This document shows positions 1 through 5,263 of a stretch of 5,997 nt of DNA, piece by piece; within the stretch, counting starts at the first letter, position 1, and every line of letters starts with the position of its first letter. The position numbers and the translations under genes are program-made. The notes beneath the pieces were generated by a model. That model worked only from the letters and a program-made list of their open reading frames with translations. It searched no databases and had not been told where the DNA came from. The stretch lies in assembly GCA_947307375.1 (NCBI GenBank), contig CAMZIX010000078.1, positions 1 to 5,997 on the forward strand, read 5' to 3'. The DNA comes from an uncultured Clostridia bacterium (GTDB lineage Bacteria; Bacillota_A; Clostridia; Oscillospirales; Oscillospiraceae).

Positions 1-55
1 AACCCTTGACCTTACGGATGCGAACCGTACGCTCTCCCAGCTGAGCTACGCCCCC
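1..55 (-). tRNA. tRNA-Ala (anticodon CGC), 3' part cut by window edge
   Basis: Read on the minus strand from position 55, the sequence folds as the first three quarters of a tRNA. It has a 7-nt acceptor strand GGGGGCG, then UA, and a D-arm with stem GCUC/GAGC and loop AGCUGGGA. The anticodon stem UACGG/CCGUA encloses the 7-nt loop UUCGCAU, followed by variable loop AGGUC and the start of the T-arm. The central loop bases are CGC (plus-strand 20-22), which read the alanine codon GCG. The GGGGGCGUAGCUCAG start is typical of bacterial tRNA-Ala. The T-arm, 3' acceptor strand and any encoded CCA lie outside the window, so the G3-U70 alanine identity pair cannot be checked. A dedicated CGC isoacceptor fits a GC-rich genome that uses GCG often, as the genes here do. 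Confidence 0.92.
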
Positions 56-74
56 GAAATTCTCAAGCTTCTGT

Positions 75-102
75 ATTATACCACACTTTTTTCATTTGTA
101 AA
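75..102 (-). promoter_or_regulatory. Sigma-A-type promoter of the tRNA-Ala gene
   Basis: On the minus strand there is a -35 box TTTACA (102-97, five of six consensus bases), a 16-nt spacer and a perfect -10 box TATAAT (80-75). The bases TGG directly before the -10 make it an extended -10 element. Transcription would start near 68, giving a leader of about 13 nt before the tRNA 5' end at 55. This is a strong promoter, as expected for a stable RNA. Its -35 is only 8 bp from the -35 of the oppositely directed SRP RNA promoter. Confidence 0.8.
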
Positions 103-110
103 GAAAAAGA

Positions 111-139
111 TTGCACTTCCCGCAACTTTGTAGTAAGAT
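111..139 (+). promoter_or_regulatory. Sigma-A-type promoter of the SRP RNA gene
   Basis: A -35-like TTGCAC (111-116) and a -10-like TAAGAT (134-139) are separated by the optimal 17 nt. Neither box is perfect (about three and four of six consensus bases). An A/T-rich stretch lies upstream at about 85-110. The predicted start, 7 nt after the -10, is about position 146. That is exactly where the long terminal helix of the SRP RNA begins, which independently supports the assignment. No separate promoter is evident between the SRP RNA and dnaX, so this may also drive dnaX and ybaB. Confidence 0.65.
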
Positions 140-154
140 AGCAACGTGGCTTTT

Positions 155-434
155 GACAAGGCTGCACTAGTCGGGGAGCCAGCGGTGCCCTGTGACCTGC
201 AATCCGCTACAGCAGGGACGAATTCCCATCATAGGATCTGTTCTGTGTCGACTGACCCCGGTAAGCAGCGTTGACGATCCGGTCTCGCGCAACGGGAATC
301 CGTGAACCATGTCAGGCGGGGAACCGAGCAGCATTAAGCGGGACCTTCCGTGTGCCGTGAGGGCGCCGGGTCTGAGCCGGCTGCCGGCGGTACGGACGGA
401 GGGCATGTTTCGACGGTGGGTGTGCAGTCTTGTC
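155..434 (+). ncRNA. ffs: Large bacterial signal recognition particle RNA (SRP RNA, scRNA type)
   Basis: This is the RNA scaffold of the signal recognition particle, which with Ffh brings ribosomes making membrane and secreted proteins to the membrane. The diagnostic SRP54/Ffh-binding hairpin is at 311-332: GUCAGG on the 5' side, a 3-bp stem CGG/CCG closing a GGAA tetraloop (320-323), and AGCAGC on the 3' side. The 5' part (about 171-210) carries the Alu-domain sequence with GGUGCCCUGU and CCUGCAAUCCGCU. It closely resembles the Bacillus subtilis small cytoplasmic RNA as I remember it. The length of about 270-295 nt is that of the large Firmicutes form, which has an Alu domain, rather than the 114-nt E. 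coli 4.5S RNA. The ends pair: 149-167 with 422-440 form 19 continuous bp, extendable to 146/443. The mature ends probably lie inside this, near 161 and 429. The gene name is scr in Bacillus and ffs elsewhere. dnaX follows immediately. Confidence 0.95.
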
Positions 435-457
435 AAGAGCCATCAAGTTTTACGGGC

Positions 458-463
458 AGGTGA
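458..463 (+). promoter_or_regulatory. Ribosome binding site that decides the dnaX start
   Basis: AGGUGA here matches part of the full anti-Shine-Dalgarno complement AGGAGGUGA and sits 5 nt before the TTG at 469. The competing in-frame GTG at 460 overlaps this element and has only GGGCAG immediately before it, with no spacer. The TTG at 430 lies inside the SRP RNA terminal helix. The spacing therefore favours TTG 469 as the start. Confidence 0.6.
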
Positions 464-468
464 GCGCC

Positions 469-2088
469 TTGTATCAGGCATTGTACCGCAAATGGCGGCC
501 GCAGACCTTCGACGAGGTCATCGGCCAGCAGCATATTACAGAGACCCTGAAAAACCAGGTCAGGACGGGACGGCTGTCCCACGCCTACCTGTTCATCGGC
601 ACGCGCGGCACCGGCAAGACCACCTGCGCGCGCATCCTGGCCCGCGCCGTCAACTGCGAGCACCCCGTGGACGGCAATCCCTGCGGCGTGTGCCCGGCCT
701 GCCGCGGCATCCTCGAGGGCTCGGTGATGGACGTGGTGGAGCTGGACGCGGCCTCCAACAACGGCGTGGACAACGTCCGCGCGCTGCGCGAGGAGGCAAT
801 CTATTCGCCCGCCGCGGTCAAAAAGCGCGTGTACATCATCGACGAGGTGCACATGCTCTCCGCCGCAGCCTTCAACGCGCTGCTGAAGATCCTGGAGGAG
901 CCGCCCGCGCATCTGATGTTCATCCTCGCGACCACCGAGCTCAACAAGGTGCCCGCCACGATCCTCTCGCGCTGCCAGCGCCACAGCTTCAAGCGCATCG
1001 ACGTGCCGGAGATCGCGGAGTACCTCGAATACATCGCGTCAAAAGAGAACATTACGCTCAGCCACGAGGCCGCGGAGCTGATCGCCCGCCTGGCCGAGGG
1101 CGGCGTGCGCGACGCGCTGAGCCTGCTGGATCAGTGCTCCTCGCGCGAGACGATCGACGTCGAGGCGGTCTACGCCGCGATGGGTCTGGCCGGCAAGCGC
1201 CGCCTGGCGGAGCTGCTGGACCTGATCGTCAGGCACGACGCGGCCGCCGCGCTGCAGCTCTTCTCGGAGCTGTGGATGGACGGCAAGGACCCCGGCACGC
1301 TGCTCGCGGAGCTGGCGCAGCTGCTGCGCGACGTGCTGCTGCTGCACGTGGCGCCGAAGGGCAGCCTCAACCTGCTCTCCTCGGGGCTCGATCTCGAATC
1401 GCTGCGCTCCTTCGCCGAGCGCATGACGCGCGAGGAGCTCCTCTGCGCGCTCGAAAAGCTGCAGAGCACCCAGGGCGCGATGCGCACGGTGAACAACCCC
1501 CGCATGAACGCCGAGCTCTGCCTCGTCTCCCTCTGCGACAACAGCCTGGGGGACAGCACGGCGGAGCTGCGCGCCCGCCTCTCGCGCCTGGAGGAGCGGG
1601 TTCAAAACGGCGTTCCCGCGGCGGCGCCCGCGGAAAAAGCGGAGCCGAAGCCCCGGCCTGTGCGTGAGCCGCAGCCGATCGAGCTTCGGCCGGAGCCGAA
1701 GAGGGAAGAGCCGCAGCCGTCCGCGCCGCCCGCGCCGGTGGAAGCCCCGGCGCCGATGCAGGAGGAGGCGGAGGAGCCCGCCGAGCTCTGGAAGGCGATC
1801 CAGAAGCGCCTGGCGCCCCGGCTGACGATGGAGCTGCGCACGATCCTCAACAATCCGGACCTGATCCTCGGCGCCATGAAGGGCGAGGTCCTGCAGATCG
1901 AGGCCGCCCCCGGCTACGCCTACGGCCGCTTCAACAAGCCCGAGCTGCTGCAGGCCATCGCGGAAACGGCCACGGCCCTCCGCGGCCGGGAGACCCGGGT
2001 GCAGCTGGCAGATCAAAAGCCCCGGCAGCAGGCCGGCCGCAGCCTGGACGAGCTGCGCGGCTTCCGGGAAGTACACTTTATCGAATAA
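469..2088 (+). CDS. dnaX: DNA polymerase III subunit gamma/tau (clamp-loader ATPase DnaX)
   Basis: DnaX is the ATPase motor of the replicative clamp loader. With delta and delta' it opens the beta clamp and loads it on primed DNA at the fork. From TTG 469 the protein has 539 residues and begins MYQALYRKWRP, the classic DnaX N-terminus. Visible motifs in order are Walker A GTRGTGKT (44-51); four zinc-module cysteines at 63, 72, 75 and 78; Walker B IIDEVH (123-128); the SRC motif with arginine finger (167-169, R168); and sensor-2 GGVRDALSLLDQ (211-222). A Pro/Glu/Ala-rich linker (about 385-445) follows, then a C-terminal tau-like domain beginning ELWKAIQKRL. In-frame alternatives are GTG 460 and TTG 430; spacing to AGGUGA favours 469. 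No canonical A-AAA-AAG slippery site is present, so I see no evidence for E. coli-style frameshifting to a short gamma form. It follows the SRP RNA by about 25 nt and precedes ybaB by 24 nt, probably co-transcribed. Confidence 0.97.
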   Translation: MYQALYRKWRPQTFDEVIGQQHITETLKNQVRTGRLSHAYLFIGTRGTGKTTCARILARAVNCEHPVDGNPCGVCPACRGILEGSVMDVVELDAASNNGVDNVRALREEAIYSPAAVKKRVYIIDEVHMLSAAAFNALLKILEEPPAHLMFILATTELNKVPATILSRCQRHSFKRIDVPEIAEYLEYIASKENITLSHEAAELIARLAEGGVRDALSLLDQCSSRETIDVEAVYAAMGLAGKRRLAELLDLIVRHDAAAALQLFSELWMDGKDPGTLLAELAQLLRDVLLLHVAPKGSLNLLSSGLDLESLRSFAERMTREELLCALEKLQSTQGAMRTVNNPRMNAELCLVSLCDNSLGDSTAELRARLSRLEERVQNGVPAAAPAEKAEPKPRPVREPQPIELRPEPKREEPQPSAPPAPVEAPAPMQEEAEEPAELWKAIQKRLAPRLTMELRTILNNPDLILGAMKGEVLQIEAAPGYAYGRFNKPELLQAIAETATALRGRETRVQLADQKPRQQAGRSLDELRGFREVHFIE

Positions 2089-2112
2089 AGATTGAGCAGG
2101 GAGGAAGCAAAA

Positions 2113-2454
2113 ATGGCAAAAGGCGGATTCCGCGGCGGCATGCCCGGCAATCAGATGAACATGATGCGTCAGGCCCAGAAGATGCAGCAGGATTTCATGA
2201 AAATGCAGCAGGAGCTGGAGTCGAGCAAATTCGAATTCACGGCGGGCGGCGGTGCGGTGAAGGCCGTGGTGTCCGGCACGCGCACGTTTGAGAGCATCAC
2301 GATCGACCCCGAGGTCGTCGACCCCGAGGACGTGGAAATGCTGCAGGACCTGATCCTCGCGGCGGTCAACGGCGCGCTGAAGGCGGCCGACGACGAGACC
2401 GGCAAGGCCATGAACAAGCTGCAGGGCGGCATGGGCTTCCCCGGATTGTTCTGA
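2113..2454 (+). CDS. ybaB: YbaB/EbfC-family nucleoid-associated protein
   Basis: This is a 113-residue protein of the YbaB/EbfC family (YaaK in Bacillus). These small dimeric DNA-binding proteins are thought to act in nucleoid organisation and possibly recombination or replication, but the exact role is unsettled. The order is typical: a Gly/Met/Gln-rich start, a long amphipathic helix (about 17-37, with QAQKMQQDFMKMQQELE), then a beta-rich core containing the family stretch GGGAVKAVVSG. A second helical part DPEDVEMLQDLILAAVNGALKAA follows, and the tail is Gly/Met-rich, ending GGMGFPGLF. ATG 2113 is chosen over the upstream in-frame TTG at 2092 because AGGGAGGA (2098-2105) lies 7 nt before it. 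It sits 24 nt after the dnaX stop in the conserved dnaX-ybaB order. The usual next gene, recR, is not here; a terminator follows instead. Confidence 0.95.
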   Translation: MAKGGFRGGMPGNQMNMMRQAQKMQQDFMKMQQELESSKFEFTAGGGAVKAVVSGTRTFESITIDPEVVDPEDVEMLQDLILAAVNGALKAADDETGKAMNKLQGGMGFPGLF

Positions 2455-2463
2455 ACGGACAGC

Positions 2464-2499
2464 AAAAAACGGACAGGAGTTTCTCCTGTCCGTTTTTTT
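2464..2499. terminator. Bidirectional rho-independent terminator between ybaB and the convergent lipoprotein gene
   Basis: A perfect 10-bp stem CGGACAGGAG (2470-2479) pairs with CTCCTGTCCG (2483-2492) around a TTT loop. It is flanked by six A's on the left (2464-2469) and seven T's on the right (2493-2499). On the plus strand it ends the SRP RNA-dnaX-ybaB unit. Read on the minus strand the same hairpin is followed by six U's, so it also ends the lipoprotein operon, whose stop is only about 10 nt away. Confidence 0.95.
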
Positions 2500-2508
2500 A
2501 TGCTGATT

Positions 2509-3345
2509 TCACAGCTCGACGACGCGCCAGTAATAGTCCGCGCCGGCCATCGAGAAGATGCGAACGACCATACAGAGCTTTCCTTCCCCGTTCAAAAACA
2601 GCTGTGTGTCCTGCAGGTTTTCGTCCATGACGGTCTTGTGGTACTGATCCTCGGCAAACTGCTGTGCCTCCGCGGGAAAGCTGGACGGATCACCGAAGGT
2701 CTTCCCGGCGGCCTCTCGGGCGCGTTCAAGAAAACTTGCCTCGTTCAGTCCGGCGGCGGCGAGCAGCAGCTCCCGGCCTGCTTCGCGCTGTGTCCAGAGG
2801 TCGAGGGTCTTCGCGCAGTATTCCGTCTGCCCCCAGTCGTTGTGCACGGAGCAAAGGACCGAGACGTAGCTGCCGTTCCGATACACTTCGTAATCGGCGA
2901 CGGAGCAGAACAGGCTGACGCCCGAGTTGGCCTCAATGGTGCTCAGGTCGCCGTAGATATAAGCGAACACGAAATCATACATCGCCTGACTCATGGCCTG
3001 TGCGTCGGCGCTGGGACTGCTGAAGGAGGGGACGCGGTAGTGGTAATGCCAGTTGTTGCCGACCTCGTCCTTATAGTCGCCCTCGCGTTCATAGCGGGTA
3101 AAGACCGGCTCAGGCTCAGGCGTGGGTTCAGGCGTGGGTTCAGGCGTGGGTTCGGGCGTGGGTTCGGGCGTGGGTTCGGGCGTGGCTTCCGGCACCTGCT
3201 CCGGCGCTTTGACTGTATCGGCGGCGTGCTCGGCGGCACGATGCCTGCGGCGCTCCGGCTCAGACTCGTCCTCTTCCACGGCTTTGCCGCAGGCGCTCAT
3301 CAGAAAGGCTAGGGCCAGCAGCAGGCATAACAGGGTCTTTTTCAC
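2509..3345 (-). CDS. Predicted lipoprotein with TPEP-repeat linker and DUF3298/RsiV-like C-terminal region
   Basis: This is a 278-residue predicted surface lipoprotein of unknown function. It begins with a signal peptide (VKKTLLCLLLALAFLMSAC): two lysines, a hydrophobic core and a lipobox ending in Cys19. The M at -3 is less usual, but S and A at -2/-1 are standard. A charged stretch (about 22-42) precedes a linker of tandem TPEP units (about 55-80), likely an extended wall-crossing stalk. The remaining roughly 195 residues look globular, with paired aromatic/beta segments, four cysteines (147, 165, 177, 258) and a stretch CAKTLDLWTQREAGRELLL. That stretch faintly recalls the 'fdl-tG-el-L' part of DUF3298/RsiV-type domains; this is a weak, by-eye resemblance. 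The GTG start is supported by AAAGGAG 7 nt upstream and by the GTGA overlap with the preceding gene's stop, which implies translational coupling. The reading frame stays open upstream to about 3501, but only by overlapping the membrane-protein gene. The bidirectional terminator follows. Confidence 0.85.
   Translation of the reverse strand: MKKTLLCLLLALAFLMSACGKAVEEDESEPERRRHRAAEHAADTVKAPEQVPEATPEPTPEPTPEPTPEPTPEPTPEPEPVFTRYEREGDYKDEVGNNWHYHYRVPSFSSPSADAQAMSQAMYDFVFAYIYGDLSTIEANSGVSLFCSVADYEVYRNGSYVSVLCSVHNDWGQTEYCAKTLDLWTQREAGRELLLAAAGLNEASFLERAREAAGKTFGDPSSFPAEAQQFAEDQYHKTVMDENLQDTQLFLNGEGKLCMVVRIFSMAGADYYWRVVEL
3121..3192 (-). repeat. 12-bp tandem repeat encoding TPEP units
   Basis: Six consecutive 12-bp units are visible. 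On the plus strand the first two are CGTGGGTTCAGG, the next three CGTGGGTTCGGG, and the sixth is a degenerate CGTGGCTTCCGG. A degenerate GGCTCAGGCTCAGG precedes them. Because 12 is a multiple of three, gain or loss of a unit lengthens or shortens the Pro/Glu/Thr linker of the lipoprotein by four residues without breaking the frame. Near-identity of the inner units suggests recent slippage expansion. Confidence 0.93.
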
Positions 3346-5102
3346 ACTTTCGCTCCTTTCCCATTCCCGCGGCACAGCGGCAGCAGGGCCAGACTGAAGA
3401 TCCCGACGAACAGCACCGAGTACAGCAGCCCGCGCCCCAGCGCAAGGCTGATCGCTTCGGCGGCGAGGGTCTGGACGATCGCCGCCGCCAGCGGCAGCCA
3501 CATCCGTTTGATGCGAGGCTTTTCAAAGATGCCGAGCGCGGCAAGCAGGCCGAAGGCGCCGGCCGCGAGCATCAGCGCGCAGATCACGCAGCGCAGCCGG
3601 TGCTCCCGAAGGTGCGCCGGGACGCGCAGCGCGAACTCTTCACGCGCCGCGTCCAGGAAATCCTCCCCGGCCTCCTTGCGGTCATAGATCGCGTCGTCGC
3701 CCAGCAGTTCCGCGCGGAGCGTCCGGTACTGGGCGTCGGCGTCATGATAGCCGTCGATCACGGCCTCCAGCTCGTCGAGCTCGCCGCGCTCCTTCTCCAG
3801 GCGGGTCAGCCGCCGCTTCAGGCGCGCGAGCTGCTGCAGCAGGCTCTCGGCTGTCCGGTCGAGCTCCATATACCCGCTGCGGATCTGCTTCTGCCCGTCC
3901 AGGATCGCGTCGCGGCCGACGGCAAGCTGATGCTGGGCGTCGTCCATCTGCGCCTTGGCGTCGAGGATCGTCGGCTCCACCAGCCCCAGCAGGCGCTGGG
4001 CGGCGTCCAGTCCCTCCTTGAAGGAGGCGATCAGCAGCTCCGCGGCGCTCATACTGTGCGGGTCGGCGCGGAAGGCGTCTTCCTTCTCGGTCAGATCCCG
4101 GTCCGTATCGGCCAGCAGACCGAGGGCGACGTCGATCAGATCGCGGTCGCCGGGCATCTGCTCCAGCAGCATGTTCAGCATTTCCGGCGGGATGGTCGTG
4201 CCGCCCGCGCCGCTGTCGGCCGGCTTGTTTTCGTCGAGCCACTGTCCGACCTCGTCAAAGCTCAGGCCGAAGCTCTCCTCGCAGATCTGATCGGCGGCGG
4301 CGCGCGCCTCCTCGGGGCTCATGCCCTCCGCGAGCCCGTTCGCCATGGCTTCGGCGGCCTGGTCGTACAGCGCCTGGGAAACGCCGTAGGCCAGCTGCTC
4401 CACGCTGAAATTCTCCAGATCCGGGCCGACCTCGTTGTATTCCTCCATGGCGCGCCTGACAAAATCGGCGGCCTCGTGCTGATCGCCGGGGACGCCCTCG
4501 CGCAGGTCCTCCAGGAGCGCGCGCGTCTGCTCGTTGCCGCGATGGCCGAGCTCGGCCATCGCCAGAAGCTCCTCCGGCGTGAAGACGACCTCGTCCCCGC
4601 CCTCCGGCACGCGGGCGGCGGCTCCCTCATAGATCGCGAGGCCCTCGTCCAGGGTGCCGCGCAGCACCAGATAGACGTCATAGATCTGGTCGAAGGATTT
4701 TTTGCCCTCCGCAAACAGGATCAAACCCTGACGGAACAGCTCCATGCTCTCGTCCAGCATGGCGGCTGCCGCGTCCAACTGCTCCCGGCCGAGCTTGATC
4801 CCGGCGCGGGTCGCGGTATAGGTGGCGAGCTCCATCCGGTAATCGGAGCGGGCGCTGTTGTGCCGGCCCTCCCGTTCCGGGAAGACGTCCATCGCCGCAT
4901 CGTAATCCGGCTGCTCGTCAGCCAGCTCACGGCGCAGCTCCTCCGCTTTTCGGATGCGATTATCCAGCAGCGTATCCTCGCGCTGCTGCTCCCGATAGTC
5001 TCCGGCGGCCCGGCCGAAACCGAGAGCGCCCGCGACGAGGGAAATGACGCTGACCACGGCGAGGAAAACGCCGAGCATACGCGTCAAAGCAGGGAATCTC
5101 AT
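3342..5102 (-). CDS. Four-helix membrane protein with a large helical extracytoplasmic domain, unknown function
   Basis: I do not recognise this 586-residue protein. It has one N-terminal membrane helix (about 10-30), then about 470 mostly helical, highly charged residues, then three closely spaced membrane helices (about 504-525, 534-555, 559-577). Likely coiled-coil parts are near 36-62, 105-125 and 376-448. Positive residues at the N-terminus, in the short loop after helix 2 (EKPRIKR) and in the tail (RGNGKGAKV) suggest both ends are inside and the large domain outside. A Glu/Asp-rich middle (about 165-350) contains several short helices. The single-helix, coiled-coil, C-terminal-helices plan loosely recalls YhgE/Pip or EsaA-like proteins, but I see no shared motif, so that is only an analogy. 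ATG 5102 is backed by AGGAGG 7 nt upstream and a TATAAT promoter. The stop overlaps the lipoprotein GTG by 4 bases, so the two probably act together at the envelope. Confidence 0.85.
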   Translation of the reverse strand: MRFPALTRMLGVFLAVVSVISLVAGALGFGRAAGDYREQQREDTLLDNRIRKAEELRRELADEQPDYDAAMDVFPEREGRHNSARSDYRMELATYTATRAGIKLGREQLDAAAAMLDESMELFRQGLILFAEGKKSFDQIYDVYLVLRGTLDEGLAIYEGAAARVPEGGDEVVFTPEELLAMAELGHRGNEQTRALLEDLREGVPGDQHEAADFVRRAMEEYNEVGPDLENFSVEQLAYGVSQALYDQAAEAMANGLAEGMSPEEARAAADQICEESFGLSFDEVGQWLDENKPADSGAGGTTIPPEMLNMLLEQMPGDRDLIDVALGLLADTDRDLTEKEDAFRADPHSMSAAELLIASFKEGLDAAQRLLGLVEPTILDAKAQMDDAQHQLAVGRDAILDGQKQIRSGYMELDRTAESLLQQLARLKRRLTRLEKERGELDELEAVIDGYHDADAQYRTLRAELLGDDAIYDRKEAGEDFLDAAREEFALRVPAHLREHRLRCVICALMLAAGAFGLLAALGIFEKPRIKRMWLPLAAAIVQTLAAEAISLALGRGLLYSVLFVGIFSLALLPLCRGNGKGAKV

Positions 5103-5146
5103 GGCCGAACCTCCTTCCTGACAATCTGATTTACTATTATATCCTG

Positions 5147-5175
5147 ATTATATCTTGAATTTGTTAACAATCCAA
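5147..5175 (-). promoter_or_regulatory. Sigma-A-type promoter of the membrane protein-lipoprotein operon
   Basis: On the minus strand a -35-like TTGGAT (5175-5170) and a perfect -10 TATAAT (5152-5147) are separated by exactly 17 nt. Transcription would start near 5140, giving a leader of about 38 nt that contains the AGGAGG site (5115-5110). A second TATAAT (5141-5136) lies just downstream but has no -35 at a suitable distance. The spacer contains the palindrome TTGTTAACAA. Confidence 0.7.
5161..5170. promoter_or_regulatory. Perfect 10-bp palindrome inside the minus-strand promoter spacer, possible operator
   Basis: TTGTTAACAA is a perfect inverted repeat located between the -35 and -10 boxes of the envelope operon promoter, just touching the -35. 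A dimeric repressor bound there would block RNA polymerase. No regulator gene is in the window, and a 10-bp AT-rich palindrome can arise by chance, so the operator role is a guess from position. Confidence 0.3.
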
Positions 5176-5195
5176 GTCATGACCGGACTTTTTTG

Positions 5196-5224
5196 TTGGC
5201 AGACGGGAGCAGATTTGATATAGT
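5196..5224 (+). promoter_or_regulatory. Sigma-A-type promoter of the dihydrouridine synthase gene
   Basis: TTGGCA (5196-5201, five of six consensus bases) and TATAGT (5219-5224, five of six) are separated by exactly 17 nt. Transcription would begin near 5231, leaving a leader of about 32 nt with AGGAG (5251-5255) before the ATG at 5264. Its -35 lies about 20 bp from the -35 of the divergent operon promoter, so the two could influence each other. Confidence 0.75.
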
Positions 5225-5263
5225 ATTCCTGTCAGATCAGTTGAAAGGGAAGGAGATTTGGGG

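Noticed and set aside
1631..1641. A-rich stretch GGAAAAAGCGG in dnaX as a programmed frameshift site
   Set aside because: In the reading frame it is GAA-AAA-GCG, which does not fit the X-XXY-YYZ slippery pattern, and five A's are too few for strong transcriptional slippage. No stimulatory hairpin was evident by eye.
309..1667. A 452-codon plus-strand frame overlapping the SRP RNA and dnaX
   Set aside because: It begins inside the SRP RNA and runs out of frame with dnaX. Its product is an Arg/Ala/Gly-rich low-complexity chain with no domain, typical of a shadow frame.
1039..2076. A 345-codon minus-strand frame across the 3' half of dnaX
   Set aside because: It is antisense to a well-conserved dnaX coding region, with Leu/Arg/Gln-rich composition and no start signals.
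2500..3312. A 270-codon plus-strand open frame with Gly-Arg-Phe repeats
   Set aside because: It starts at the end of the terminator and is antisense to the lipoprotein gene; its repeats are only the reverse reading of the TPEP codons. The minus strand has a clear signal peptide and lipobox.
3600..5129. A 509-codon plus-strand open frame across the membrane-protein gene
   Set aside because: It is antisense to the 586-residue gene, lacks a ribosome binding site and recognisable motifs, and is the kind of shadow frame common in GC-rich DNA. The minus-strand reading has a promoter, AGGAGG, membrane helices obeying the positive-inside rule and a coupled downstream gene.
5136..5141. Second minus-strand TATAAT as a separate promoter
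   Set aside because: No -35-like sequence lies 16-18 nt upstream of it (the bases there read ACAAAT), whereas the neighbouring TATAAT at 5152-5147 has one at exactly 17 nt.
5174..5194. Hairpin AAGTC/GACTT followed by a T-run as a terminator in the divergent spacer
   Set aside because: The stem has only five base pairs with a 7-nt loop, and no plus-strand gene upstream would need terminating. The T-run also abuts the dus -35 box. Probably chance.
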